From Colwellia psychrerythraea (GTDB lineage Bacteria > Pseudomonadota > Gammaproteobacteria > Enterobacterales > Alteromonadaceae), in NCBI RefSeq assembly GCF_000764185.1, contig NZ_JQEC01000021.1:62001-126000 (forward strand): DNA of 64,000 nucleotides, written 5' to 3'. Numbering within the stretch: the first letter of the stretch is position 1; each line of letters starts with the position of its first letter. Below, one piece after another: positions 35,598 to 44,552 of this stretch. The position numbers and the translations under genes are program-made. The notes beneath the pieces were generated by a model. That model ran no database searches. It was not told where the DNA came from and saw only the letters and a program-made list of their open reading frames with translations.

Positions 35598-36296
35598 ATG
35601 CAAATTCTACAACATTACTACCAATGCTTTTTAAAACAGCTTAAAAATTTCGATGGTATACCCGCGCTATTATTGAGGTTATACCTTGCGCCAGTATTTA
35701 TCATGGCAGGATTTAGTAAAACTCAATTACTCAATGAAGAGGTCACTGGTTTTAGTGCTTTTTTCGCGGATCCTAATATAGTCGCTTGGTTTGGTAACAG
35801 TGATTGGGGTTTAGGTTTACCATTCCCAGCATTACTCGCCAATTTAGTTATTCTGGTTGAATTTTTTGGCGGCTGGTTTTTATTAATTGGTGCTTTTACC
35901 CGTTTAATTAGTATTCCATTGATGTTTACTATGATAGTCGCAGCGACCTCTGTACATGCCGATAACGGTTGGTTTGCTATAACTCCGACTAATAGCGATA
36001 TTAGTCCAGCGAAAGTTGCCACTTGGCTTGGTGTTGATAGTGCACAAGCGAGTTTAGAAAATAGTGAACAGACAGCCATTCGGCTTAAAAAAATGCGTGA
36101 GCTATTGGAAGCTAATGGTAATACTGATTGGCTTTATGATAAGGGCAATATTGTCGTCTTAAATAATGGTATTGAATTTTCAACAACGTATTTCATCATG
36201 CTACTAGCGCTATTCTTTATCGGTGCAGGGCGTTATACCAGCGTTGATCATTATATAGCACAGCGATTTTTGATTGTAGAAAAGAGATTTAGCTAA
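35598..36296 (+). CDS. DoxX-family membrane protein
   Basis: 232 residues with four spans: LLLRLYLAPVFIMAGFSK, LLANLVILVEFFGGWFLLIGAF, LISIPLMFTMIVAATSVH and TTYFIMLLALFFIGAGRYTSVDHY. The Arg in the first span with GFSK, and the E-x-x-G-G in the second, are DoxX hallmarks. An insertion of ~70 polar residues lies between spans 3 and 4, longer than in minimal DoxX proteins. DoxX proteins are linked to redox and thiol stress or to quinone-related dehydrogenases; the role here is open. A terminator follows. Confidence 0.85.
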   Translation: MQILQHYYQCFLKQLKNFDGIPALLLRLYLAPVFIMAGFSKTQLLNEEVTGFSAFFADPNIVAWFGNSDWGLGLPFPALLANLVILVEFFGGWFLLIGAFTRLISIPLMFTMIVAATSVHADNGWFAITPTNSDISPAKVATWLGVDSAQASLENSEQTAIRLKKMRELLEANGNTDWLYDKGNIVVLNNGIEFSTTYFIMLLALFFIGAGRYTSVDHYIAQRFLIVEKRFS

Positions 36297-36336
36297 TGTG
36301 TGAACTATACATTTCAATTAAAGCATAAAAATAAAT

Positions 36337-36370
36337 CTGAACAGTATTTTACACTGTTCAGCTTTTTTTA
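36337..36370 (+). terminator. Rho-independent terminator of the DoxX-family gene
   Basis: CTGAACAGT / ACTGTTCAG perfect stem with a 7-nt loop, then CTTTTTTT. Confidence 0.92.
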
Positions 36371-36405
36371 TACCTGAAGATATACTTAGGCGTTTTTACA
36401 GACAG

Positions 36406-37302
36406 TTAATTATTAACACCCTTTTTTTTGAAGCCAGGTATTAAGTGGCCAAAATGATAAAGGCTTAACCCTAACAACACCATAAAAGCACCAATTATCA
36501 ATTTATCATTTATCTCTTCACCGTTTAAAGTAGCGCCTAAACTCAAGGCTATTACCGGAGTAATTAAGGTGATCAAAGTAACATTACTTGCCGATAATTT
36601 TTGCAGTACGGTGAAGTAAGCATAAAAACCAATCAATGAACCAAAAATGCCTAAATAGAGTGTTGCCCAAATAGACTTTTCTTGCCACAGTTCAACTGGC
36701 AAGGTGCCATCAAGCAGCAACCAACTCACTAAAAACATAGGTGTAGCTACCGTTAAAGAACCAACCGTTGTGGCTAATGGGTGAATCGCTATAGATACAC
36801 TTTTAACTAACACGCCACTTAAACTGAAGAAAAACACTGCCAATAGAATAAACACAACGCCATAAATGCCATTATCAGCCAAAGTAAAATTATCAGAGCA
36901 AACTACGGCTAAGCCTATTAATGAAATAGCCATCGATAACTTGCGAACACTACTGATACTGGGCTCAGCTAATATTTTCTTTGCTAGAATCGCTGAGATA
37001 ACGGGCGACAAACCAAAAACCAAAGACATAATACCGGATGATAAATAGGACGCCGCTAAGTATGAACAAAGCATACCGCCAAAAATACCCAGTGCCGAAT
37101 AGGTATATAAAGTTAATGCATTCTTGTGCCAAGGAATATTTATTTTACGAACTTTAATCACCAAGGCGCCGAGCACCAAGGCGATAAGCATCCTAAGTAA
37201 TACCGCTAAACTTGGATTAATTGACTCGCTACTCCACACTATACCCAATGGGGTGGTAGACCATATTAATAGTACCGCCAAATAGGCAATTGACACTGAC
37301 AT
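36406..37302 (-). CDS. DMT-superfamily (EamA) transporter
   Basis: 298 residues, about ten spans, with two EamA halves (~5-135 and ~148-285). Typical pieces are WSTTPLGIVWSSESINPSLAVLLRMLIALVLGALV, the SSGIMSLVFGLSPVISAILAKKILAEP motif ending half one, and LITLITPVIALSLGATLNGEEI ending half two. Such proteins export amino acids or metabolites across the inner membrane; the substrate is not predictable. A strong AAGGAG binding site precedes the start. Confidence 0.9.
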   Translation of the reverse strand: MSVSIAYLAVLLIWSTTPLGIVWSSESINPSLAVLLRMLIALVLGALVIKVRKINIPWHKNALTLYTYSALGIFGGMLCSYLAASYLSSGIMSLVFGLSPVISAILAKKILAEPSISSVRKLSMAISLIGLAVVCSDNFTLADNGIYGVVFILLAVFFFSLSGVLVKSVSIAIHPLATTVGSLTVATPMFLVSWLLLDGTLPVELWQEKSIWATLYLGIFGSLIGFYAYFTVLQKLSASNVTLITLITPVIALSLGATLNGEEINDKLIIGAFMVLLGLSLYHFGHLIPGFKKKGVNN

Positions 37303-37381
37303 TTTTATCTCCTTGGTTGCTTGTTTAAAATATTGATTAAGCTAAGGCAGACAATTGCGTTTTTTTGAAGGGAAAGAAAAC

Positions 37382-37414
37382 AAAAAAGCCGCAAGAGTTG
37401 ATTTCTGCGGCTTT
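37382..37414 (-). terminator. Rho-independent terminator of a leftward transcript
   Basis: AAAGCCGCA / TGCGGCTTT stem with a 12-nt loop; read leftward it ends in six T. It lies upstream of the DMT gene, so it must end a separate leftward transcript (or attenuate one running into that gene). Confidence 0.75.
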
Positions 37415-37441
37415 AAAAGTGAACAAATAATTATTGTTTAA

Positions 37442-37585
37442 TTATTTTATTTTCAATGCTCCGCAGTGTACAGGCCAATTTAACTGGCGCTTAACTTGCC
37501 ACAGTCGATTGACCACAAGCAGATAGCTCATAGCTATTGCTTTAGGGTTTCGAATACTAATTATGGCGAGTAGGTTGCTATGCAT
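37442..37585 (-). CDS. Possible 47-residue small protein
   Basis: On the complement, an ATG at 37585 opens 47 codons (MHSNLLAIISIRNPKAIAM... ending NWPVHCGALKIK). The binding site is weak (AAAGAAAA). It lies between a promoter candidate at 37676-37704 and a good terminator at 37382-37414. It may be a leader peptide of the DMT gene, a free small protein, or an accidental frame in a small RNA. Confidence 0.35.
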   Translation of the reverse strand: MHSNLLAIISIRNPKAIAMSYLLVVNRLWQVKRQLNWPVHCGALKIK

Positions 37586-37675
37586 TATTTTTCTTTATAT
37601 TAAATTATATTAAGTTAGCTTACTGCTATTATTGAGTCTTAACGAGCTCAATTATGTACAGTTTTGTTACGTTTT

Positions 37676-37704
37676 ATAATGGTGGTAGAGCATAATGAAG
37701 TCAA
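37676..37704 (-). promoter_or_regulatory. Sigma-70 promoter candidate, leftward
   Basis: On the complement, TTGACT (37704-37699) and CATTAT (37681-37676) are separated by 17 bp. Predicted start near 37669, giving a ~290-nt transcript to the terminator at 37382. Confidence 0.5.
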
Positions 37705-37828
37705 GCATAAATAAACGTTCAGTCAAACAAAAATATTTTAAATTTTTTAAGCCTTTTATTGAGATAAGCATGTACAAAATTTTTTTTAACGATAAACTTT
37801 AGAGATAATCACTTGTTAGAGGTACTTC

Positions 37829-38425
37829 ATGAACGCTATTGAATTATTATTACAACGCCAATCAACGCCATTACTTACCGAGCCAGCGCCAACAGAGGCC
37901 GACTTATCAACGTTATTATCTGCAGGTATGCGGGTACCTGATCATGCCGGATTAAAACCCTGGTATTTCCATGTTATTACTGGCCAAGGCTTACAGCGCT
38001 TGAGCGATCTCTATGTTGAAGCAACAACTGAAGATTTATCTAGCATGGCTGGTTTAATAGAAGGCACTACCATAGATGAACATGCTTTTAACGAAAAAAT
38101 TGCGAAAGTCGAAAAAATGCCTTTTAGAGCACCGATGATCATTGTTATTTCAACACAATATATTGACCATAATAAAGTACCAGAGCAAGAACAACTGGTT
38201 GCTGCAGGTTGTACTGCTCAAGCTATGCAAATGGCTGCATTTGCACTAGGTTATGGCGCGATGTGGCGCACGGGTGACTTAGCTTACAATGAGATAGTTA
38301 AGCACGGCCTAGCTATTGAAGAGGGAAACGAGATTATCGGATTTTTATATATAGGTACACCAACAAAGGCAATTAATGCAAAACCTGCAAAAGACTATCA
38401 AAACAAGGTAACTTACTGGCAGTAG
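37829..38425 (+). CDS. YdjA-like nitroreductase family protein
   Basis: 198 residues. Nitroreductase fold with the FMN-binding pieces of the YdjA group: QRQSTPLLTEPAPTEADLSTLLSAGMRVPDHAGLKPWYFHVI, RAPMIIVIST, and AGCTAQAMQMAAFALGYGAMWRTGDLAYNE. Compact NAD(P)H/FMN oxidoreductase of the cytosol with no agreed substrate. In E. coli ydjA neighbours sppA and ansA; the same three genes cluster here, though with two other genes between. Confidence 0.88.
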   Translation: MNAIELLLQRQSTPLLTEPAPTEADLSTLLSAGMRVPDHAGLKPWYFHVITGQGLQRLSDLYVEATTEDLSSMAGLIEGTTIDEHAFNEKIAKVEKMPFRAPMIIVISTQYIDHNKVPEQEQLVAAGCTAQAMQMAAFALGYGAMWRTGDLAYNEIVKHGLAIEEGNEIIGFLYIGTPTKAINAKPAKDYQNKVTYWQ

Positions 38426-38437
38426 TAAATTATGGGC

Positions 38438-38470
38438 ATAATAAAGGCGACATAATGTCGCCTTTATTAT
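38438..38470. terminator. Bidirectional terminator between convergent genes
   Basis: A 16-bp perfect inverted repeat (ATAATAAAGGCGACAT and its complement) with a one-base centre. A/T-rich outer arms give T-rich ends both ways; it serves the ydjA-like and asnS genes. Confidence 0.85.
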
Positions 38471-38535
38471 ATCTAACACTAATATTTTAATTGAGCGCTT
38501 TAACTGATCGTTGCAGCGTCAAACTAGGTTAGTAA

Positions 38536-39936
38536 TTAGAACGCAGCGTTATTAGGTGTTCTTGGGAATGGGATTACGTCACGAACGTTTTGCATACCTG
38601 TTGCATAAGCAACTAAACGTTCAAAACCTAAACCAAAACCAGAATGAGGTACAGTGCCGTAACGACGTAAGTCTCTATACCAACTGTAATCTGCAATGTC
38701 TAAGCCCATTTCTTCTAAACGACTGTCTAGTACGTCAAGTCTCTCTTCACGTTGACTACCACCAATGATTTCGCCAATACCTGGTGCTAGAATATCCATA
38801 GCAGCAACAGTTTTGCCATCATCATTTAAACGCATGTAGAAAGACTTAATGTCTTTTGGATAGTTTTGTAAAACTACTGGACCATTAAAGTGCTCTTCAG
38901 CCAAGTAACGCTCATGTTCAGAGTTTAAATCTACCCCCCAGGCAACTGGGTTTTCAAATTTCTTACCGCAGTTTTCTAAAATAGTGATAGCGTCAGTGTA
39001 ATCAAGGCGAACAAAGTCAGTATTAATAACAGAATTTAAACGGTCAAGCACCGTCTTATCTACACGTTGTTGGAAGAAGGCCATATCATCAGCGCGCTCT
39101 TCAAGAACCGCTTTAAATACATACTTAAGCATTTCTTCTGCTAAATCTGCAGCGTCTGATAAATCAGCAAAAGCGATTTCAGGTTCAACCATCCAAAATT
39201 CAGCTAAGTGACGGGTAGTATTGGAGTTTTCTGCTCTAAAAGTAGGCCCAAAAGTATAAACCTTAGATAACGCGTTACAATAAGTCTCTACGTTTAACTG
39301 GCCAGATACAGTTAAAAAGGTCTCTTTACCAAAGAAGTCTTTGTTGTAATCAACTGTGCCTTCATCGTTACGTGGTAAGTTTTCCATATCAAGCGTACTT
39401 ACACGGAACATCTCGCCAGCGCCTTCACAATCACTACCAGTGATAAGTGGTGTACTGATCCAGAAATACCCTTTGCTATGCAAGAATCTGTGCACGGCTT
39501 GCGCTAAACAGTTACGTACACGGGTAACCGCGCCGCCGATGTTAGTACGTGGACGTAAATGTGCTTGTTCGCGTAAAAACTCAATACTGTGGCGCTTAGC
39601 AGCCATTGGGTAAGTATCAGGGTCTTCAACAAGACCTAAGACTTCTACCGCTGTTGCTTGAATTTCAAAAGATTGACCTTTACCAGGAGATTCAACCAAA
39701 ATACCCGTTACTTTAACTGAGCAGCCAGTGGTTAATTTAAGCACTTCGCTGTCATAATTATCGAGTTCATTAGGCACAATGGCTTGAATAGCATCAAAAC
39801 ATGAACCGTCATGTATTGCTAAAAATGAAATACCAGCTTTTGAGTCACGGCGTGTTCTAATCCAACCGTGGACGGTAATGCTCTCATTAACAGGGAAGTT
39901 ACCTGCTAATACATCAGTGATTGCTATAACTGACAT
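38536..39936 (-). CDS. asnS: Asparaginyl-tRNA synthetase
   Basis: 466 residues, identical in length to E. coli AsnS. N-terminal OB-fold anticodon-binding domain (~15-110; [24 protein letters not shown]), then the class II catalytic core with motif 2 [21 protein letters not shown] and motif 3 [10 protein letters not shown]. It charges tRNA-Asn with asparagine in the cytosol. AAGAGG precedes the ATG. It is interesting only that the asparaginase gene lies 6 kb away. Confidence 0.97.
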   Translation of the reverse strand: MSVIAITDVLAGNFPVNESITVHGWIRTRRDSKAGISFLAIHDGSCFDAIQAIVPNELDNYDSEVLKLTTGCSVKVTGILVESPGKGQSFEIQATAVEVLGLVEDPDTYPMAAKRHSIEFLREQAHLRPRTNIGGAVTRVRNCLAQAVHRFLHSKGYFWISTPLITGSDCEGAGEMFRVSTLDMENLPRNDEGTVDYNKDFFGKETFLTVSGQLNVETYCNALSKVYTFGPTFRAENSNTTRHLAEFWMVEPEIAFADLSDAADLAEEMLKYVFKAVLEERADDMAFFQQRVDKTVLDRLNSVINTDFVRLDYTDAITILENCGKKFENPVAWGVDLNSEHERYLAEEHFNGPVVLQNYPKDIKSFYMRLNDDGKTVAAMDILAPGIGEIIGGSQREERLDVLDSRLEEMGLDIADYSWYRDLRRYGTVPHSGFGLGFERLVAYATGMQNVRDVIPFPRTPNNAAF

Positions 39937-40150
39937 TTAATGACCTCTTATTCTTATATAGATGATTGAAATTGCTTTAATAACGAGTGATTGGTTTTTT
40001 CTATTCACGATAAGTGATTGAAAATTTAATCGTATTGCTATTATGCTGAAAATGGGGTGATATGTTACCGTGACAAGGCGTAAATGCAATGCTTAATTGC
40101 ACTGAACATTAACAAATAGTGCTCCTGCACATGAAAAGTTGTATAAATGA

Positions 40151-40570
40151 ATGAAAACAATCTTAAATAAAGAAAAAATGACACAAACTAATGAAGCACA
40201 TAAAATAGAACGAAGAGCCGAACGGAGAAAAACTACCGACTTTTGGAGTTACGCTCAAGTTACTTTATCGCTACTAAGCTGGTTAGTTTTTTTGATAGCC
40301 TTAGTTATGTCTTATTATGCAGCACCAGATAAAGATTATGGTGTATTACGTTATTATGATATTGAAATTCGCCAATTTTGGTTAACGCCATTAACTGGTT
40401 ATCTATATATACTGTTATGGCTTAGTGCATTGGGCAGCTATTTAGCGCTAATGACCGATAAATATCGCAGTCGACGTAGGAGTGATAATCCTAATTTCAG
40501 TATGATTTTTTTACTTGCCGTTAATCTTACTTGGCTGGTCTATATATTAGTTAAAGTACAGTTGCTTTAG
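40151..40570 (+). CDS. Small membrane protein of unknown function
   Basis: 139 residues, or 130 from the ATG at 40178; neither start has a strong binding site. A charged N terminus (HKIERRAERRKTTDFW) precedes three hydrophobic spans (VTLSLLSWLVFLIALVMSYYAA, GYLYILLWLSALGSYLALM, FSMIFLLAVNLTWLVYILV) separated by a conserved-looking RYYDIEIRQFWLTP loop. I do not recognise a named family. It is divergent from asnS. Confidence 0.75.
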   Translation: MKTILNKEKMTQTNEAHKIERRAERRKTTDFWSYAQVTLSLLSWLVFLIALVMSYYAAPDKDYGVLRYYDIEIRQFWLTPLTGYLYILLWLSALGSYLALMTDKYRSRRRSDNPNFSMIFLLAVNLTWLVYILVKVQLL

Positions 40571-40659
40571 TAAATAACTGTACTTTCAGCTCTACAAAGA
40601 CTAATGAAAGCTAATAGAAGTTAGCGAAAATTAAAACCAAGATAAACAGCCTCTAGTTA

Positions 40660-42501
40660 TTAGCCCATCATGGATTTTTGCTCTTCAACACTAAGAATTT
40701 GTACTATATTCATAGTCTCATCTTTCATATTGTGATCTATCACTGCCGTCGTGCTGCCATTTTCTAACTTAAGCACGCCACGAGGGCATACTGAAGAACA
40801 AACACCACAACCTACACAAGAAGCGCGAACAATATCTTCACCACGTTGTGCATAAGCACGCACATCTATGCCCATTTCACAGTAGGTCGAACAATTACCA
40901 CAAGAGATACATTGACTACCGTTGGTGGTAATGCGAAAACGCGATTTATATCGTTGTATCAAACCTATATAAGCCGCAAGCGGACAACCAAAACGGCACC
41001 ATACTCTATTACCCAATTTAGGATAAAAACCAGTACCAACAATACCAGAGAATAATGCGCCTATGAAAAAACCATAAGCACTGCGCAGTGAGTAAGTATC
41101 AATGCCGAGAATTGTTTTTATCCCGGTAAAGTAGGTATATAACGCAGCCCCGGTCATGATGATACATAACACTAAAACACTGTGAATAACTACACGTTCT
41201 ATACGCCAAGCATTAACAGACTTATTTGATAAATGACGATAAGGATCACCCGCAGTTTCAGCTAAGCCACCACAACCACATACCCAAGAGCAATACCAGC
41301 GTTTACCAAAAAGGTAGGTAAACAGCGGCACACCAATAACAAATAAGGTAATTCCCCACACGAGCATAAACATGCCAATATCACCACTTGAACTCAGACT
41401 ATCTAAATTCCATGCATCAAAAAAGTCATAATCTAATGGCCACATATTTTTTAAATCAGTTGACGGTTGATTTAATTTAATCAATATTTCTGGCAATAAA
41501 AAAGCAAAACACGATTGAAAAAAGATAATGGAGCCTGTTCTGACAATATGGTAATTACTATGACGGTATTTAATGAACATGCGTATCCCCATAACAATAA
41601 TCGCTAAGGTATAAATGAAACCATAAATAGACCAAGGGCTGGCACCTTGACCATTAAGCGCTTTAAAGAGAGGATCTACTAGGGACACCCATTCAATAAT
41701 ATACTCAGGAAAAAAGTATAACGCGATATATACCAGCACTAAAAATGTCATGGCTAACATGCAAATTAATCCACCATTGGTGGCTGAATTTTTAAAAATA
41801 TTATCGTTTTTAATGCCTGCGGGGGCCGAGAACTTTTCTGGGATGATGTACATCAACGCGCCAATGGTTGCTAATAGTACTGAAAATATAAAAAATAACG
41901 CGGTGTGTTTTGATACTACCCCTGATGATGAAGATTTAACAAGTGCGTAAATATATTGGCCAACCGCATAGTTATCAATACTTTTTTCCGCTAAAACATG
42001 TGCGTTTATTTCAGATGATTTTTCATTTATCACCTCACTAATCTCAGCTAATGTTTTACCTTGTTGTCCGGCTAACCAACTAGTGTAATCGGTTAATTTT
42101 TTAATTTTGTAAGTGCTATAGTCATCCTGACTATTAAAGGTAGTGGTTAACATCGCTAAATCGTAATAGCCCATAGTGTTAACTTGCGTTAATAAGGCAT
42201 CAATATTAGTGGTTGAAATATGATATCGCTGATATACAGTGTCGTTATAACGGCTAAAAGTGTGTCTAATGTCATTGATGAAGCTAATTTTGTTCGTCAC
42301 AGTTTCATTCATCAAGCCATTTAAATGTGGCTGAATAAGTTGAAGATGGGTTGAGTTATTAATTGCAGGTTTTAAGGTTTGTTCAGTCAACTTATATTGA
42401 TTTGAAAATAACATACCAATAAAGACCAAAAAACCTAGGGTAAAAAAGGTTACACCTGATTTCCTAACAGGGGCTATCCAAGCAGTGTTGTTATTGTGCA
42501 T
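40660..42501 (-). CDS. NosR/NapH-like polyferredoxin membrane protein
   Basis: 613 residues. N-terminal span, then a ~170-residue largely periplasmic domain, then about seven spans carrying the NapH/RdxA-type motifs YCSWVCGCGGLAE and VWCRFGCPLAAYIG. Two C-terminal 4Fe-4S ferredoxin motifs follow, CISCGNCSTYCEMG and CVGCGVCSSVCPRG. Such proteins pass electrons from quinol or flavin through the membrane. The start has AAGGAG and overlaps the upstream FAD gene by 11 bp, so the two are translationally coupled and probably form one electron-transfer unit. The final acceptor is not evident. Confidence 0.88.
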   Translation of the reverse strand: MHNNNTAWIAPVRKSGVTFFTLGFLVFIGMLFSNQYKLTEQTLKPAINNSTHLQLIQPHLNGLMNETVTNKISFINDIRHTFSRYNDTVYQRYHISTTNIDALLTQVNTMGYYDLAMLTTTFNSQDDYSTYKIKKLTDYTSWLAGQQGKTLAEISEVINEKSSEINAHVLAEKSIDNYAVGQYIYALVKSSSSGVVSKHTALFFIFSVLLATIGALMYIIPEKFSAPAGIKNDNIFKNSATNGGLICMLAMTFLVLVYIALYFFPEYIIEWVSLVDPLFKALNGQGASPWSIYGFIYTLAIIVMGIRMFIKYRHSNYHIVRTGSIIFFQSCFAFLLPEILIKLNQPSTDLKNMWPLDYDFFDAWNLDSLSSSGDIGMFMLVWGITLFVIGVPLFTYLFGKRWYCSWVCGCGGLAETAGDPYRHLSNKSVNAWRIERVVIHSVLVLCIIMTGAALYTYFTGIKTILGIDTYSLRSAYGFFIGALFSGIVGTGFYPKLGNRVWCRFGCPLAAYIGLIQRYKSRFRITTNGSQCISCGNCSTYCEMGIDVRAYAQRGEDIVRASCVGCGVCSSVCPRGVLKLENGSTTAVIDHNMKDETMNIVQILSVEEQKSMMG

Positions 42502-43840
42502 TTGTTTGCTCCTTAGTAAATCGTTTAGTTAGCCACTGCAATGGCGATAGCGTTAATTTGTTACTCGGATATTGTTTATTAAAAGCAGTGATAATATTTT
42601 TTTCGTAATGACGGAATAGTTCAGGATCAAAATTAGCTGTGCGCAAATTTTGTAATACATACTTTAGCGTGCAGTGATGACTAAGCCAATGCTGCCAAAT
42701 GTTATGACGCATACGTATGCCAAAGGTGTTTACACCGGTAACGACTTGCGTGTCAGTTTGGTAAGTAATTCTTACGCATATGTTTTCTTTAGGGTGTTGC
42801 CAATAAAAAGAATCAATACCATCAATAGGCTCATTAGCAACAAAGCCGTAGGTTTGATATTCAACATCAAAGAATTTTGCTGAGTTAAACCATATACCCC
42901 GATCATATTTTGTTTTATCTCCAGTAATTGTTCTCGCTAAGGTTTCACCCTGCATTTTGCCAGTATACCAAAGCGGTTCAATACGATTACGGCCTTCAAC
43001 AACTTCAATTTCAGCACAATCCCCAACGGCATACACATCAGCTATATTAGTCTCAAGAAAGTCATTAACTAAAATGCCTCGCCCAACAGCCATATTACTT
43101 TTTGCTGCTAGGGTAATACTTGGGTGTACGCCAACCGATAAACCAACAAAATCACAAGCTAGCTCTTCACCAGTACTGGTGGTAATGGCATTAACACGAC
43201 CGTTGTTACCTGCGGTTATGGTGTTTAATTCAGTTGAAAACTTGAAATGAACGCCATGTATTTCAGCGTGTTGTTGTACTAATTTAGCTTCGTCATCTGG
43301 CAGGATATTTCCCCAAAAACGTTCTTCACGTACCAGAAAAGTGACCTCTATACCTCGAGATATCAGCATTTCAGCCATTTCGACGCCAATTAGACCGCCA
43401 CCTACGATAACAGCGTGTTTAGCATGTTTGCTGTTTTCTTCCATCAACAGAAGATCTTGATAGTTAAACAAGGTTTGCACACCGGGAAGATCTTGTCCTG
43501 GCCAACCAAACTTATTCGACTGTGAGCCAGTTGCCATGACTAACTGACTATAATCAATTTTCTCTCCAGAGGCTAAAGTAAGAACTTTAGTCTCTGTATT
43601 AATCTCATCAACATAATCTTGCTTTAAATCAATACGATTTTTCTGCCAAAAACAATCTTCATAAGGTTTAGTATGTTCATAGGTCATATGACCCATAAAA
43701 ATATACATTAATGCGGTGCGAGAAAAAAAATGTTCAGTCTCCGCTGAAATAATCATGATTTCTATATCACTGCGCTTTCGAACATGGCGTGCAACAGTAA
43801 CGCCTGCAATACCATTACCGATAATAACAAGTTTGCTCAT
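42491..43840 (-). CDS. FAD-dependent NAD(P)H oxidoreductase (nitrite-reductase/rubredoxin-reductase type)
   Basis: 449 residues. FAD-binding VIIGNGIAGVTVARHVRK at the start, the ATG motif LVMATGSQSN, NAD-binding HAVIVGGGLIGVEMAEMLISRG near 135-155, and the second FAD motif VYAVGDCAEI. The last ~150 residues form a distinct C-terminal domain, not the [2Fe-2S] type of NirB. First gene of the leftward pair with the polyferredoxin membrane protein; together they could move electrons from NAD(P)H to a membrane acceptor. AAAGAG precedes the start, and a paired direct repeat lies ~180 bp upstream. Confidence 0.88.
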   Translation of the reverse strand: MSKLVIIGNGIAGVTVARHVRKRSDIEIMIISAETEHFFSRTALMYIFMGHMTYEHTKPYEDCFWQKNRIDLKQDYVDEINTETKVLTLASGEKIDYSQLVMATGSQSNKFGWPGQDLPGVQTLFNYQDLLLMEENSKHAKHAVIVGGGLIGVEMAEMLISRGIEVTFLVREERFWGNILPDDEAKLVQQHAEIHGVHFKFSTELNTITAGNNGRVNAITTSTGEELACDFVGLSVGVHPSITLAAKSNMAVGRGILVNDFLETNIADVYAVGDCAEIEVVEGRNRIEPLWYTGKMQGETLARTITGDKTKYDRGIWFNSAKFFDVEYQTYGFVANEPIDGIDSFYWQHPKENICVRITYQTDTQVVTGVNTFGIRMRHNIWQHWLSHHCTLKYVLQNLRTANFDPELFRHYEKNIITAFNKQYPSNKLTLSPLQWLTKRFTKEQTNAQ

Positions 43841-44011
43841 ATCTCTTTACTCTCTGATAATTATGTTAGTTTTTGTTTGCTTGATGTACCTAAACTTATA
43901 TTCAGTTAAATACACTTAGCAGCTACAGCTTTGTTGAAACAGGGCATCTTATAAGCTGATACTTTCTTTGAAACTCACTTTATCAAAGTAGTCGTAGTTT
44001 ATACCTCACAA

Positions 44012-44043
44012 AATAATCACAATTCTTTAAAGAATAATCACAA
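44012..44043. promoter_or_regulatory. Direct-repeat operator candidate
   Basis: AATAATCACAA occurs at 44012-44022 and again at 44033-44043, exactly 21 bp apart. It is upstream of the FAD oxidoreductase gene in the 711-bp divergent region that otherwise holds no gene. Confidence 0.4.
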
Positions 44044-44385
44044 GCTTCATATGTTAATTTACTCCCTAAGTATTTATCGTTAACCCTATGAATATACTTA
44101 TTAAAAATAACAATGTTATTTTATTTTGAAAATTATTATTGACCAAGGTATGTGTTTATTGAGGGCGTTAGGAGGAAATCAACATCGAATATAGGCAAAT
44201 TTGAGATATTTCTGTTGTTTTTTACCCAACGTGCAAAATCTTCATGTTGAGTTGACCATGCTACAAATCACAAAAAAATAAACTGTGATAAATAAAAGTC
44301 ATTATATTGCAGTGATTACATCGATTTTATCCAATTAAAACAGCAGTAATGATTCTATTTATCGCTAATTGTCTAATAAAGCACT

Positions 44386-44401
44386 TGTGATAGTTATCAC
44401 A
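44386..44401. promoter_or_regulatory. CRP-type binding site
   Basis: TGTGATAGTTATCACA fits the CRP consensus TGTGA-N6-TCACA exactly and is fully palindromic except at the centre. It lies 152 bp before the outer-membrane protein gene that opens the arsenic/glycan gene block and 545 bp before the FAD gene. Confidence 0.6.
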
Positions 44402-44552
44402 GAACCTTCACATCAAAATAACGTTTTTATGCTATCTCACTTTTACTATTGCACATGAATTCATAGCTTTATATCTTGGCGTCATCGCAGTGATGTTTGA
44501 TTAAATAACTCCCACTCGATACAAATTATAATCAATCAAAGGAATACTTGTT

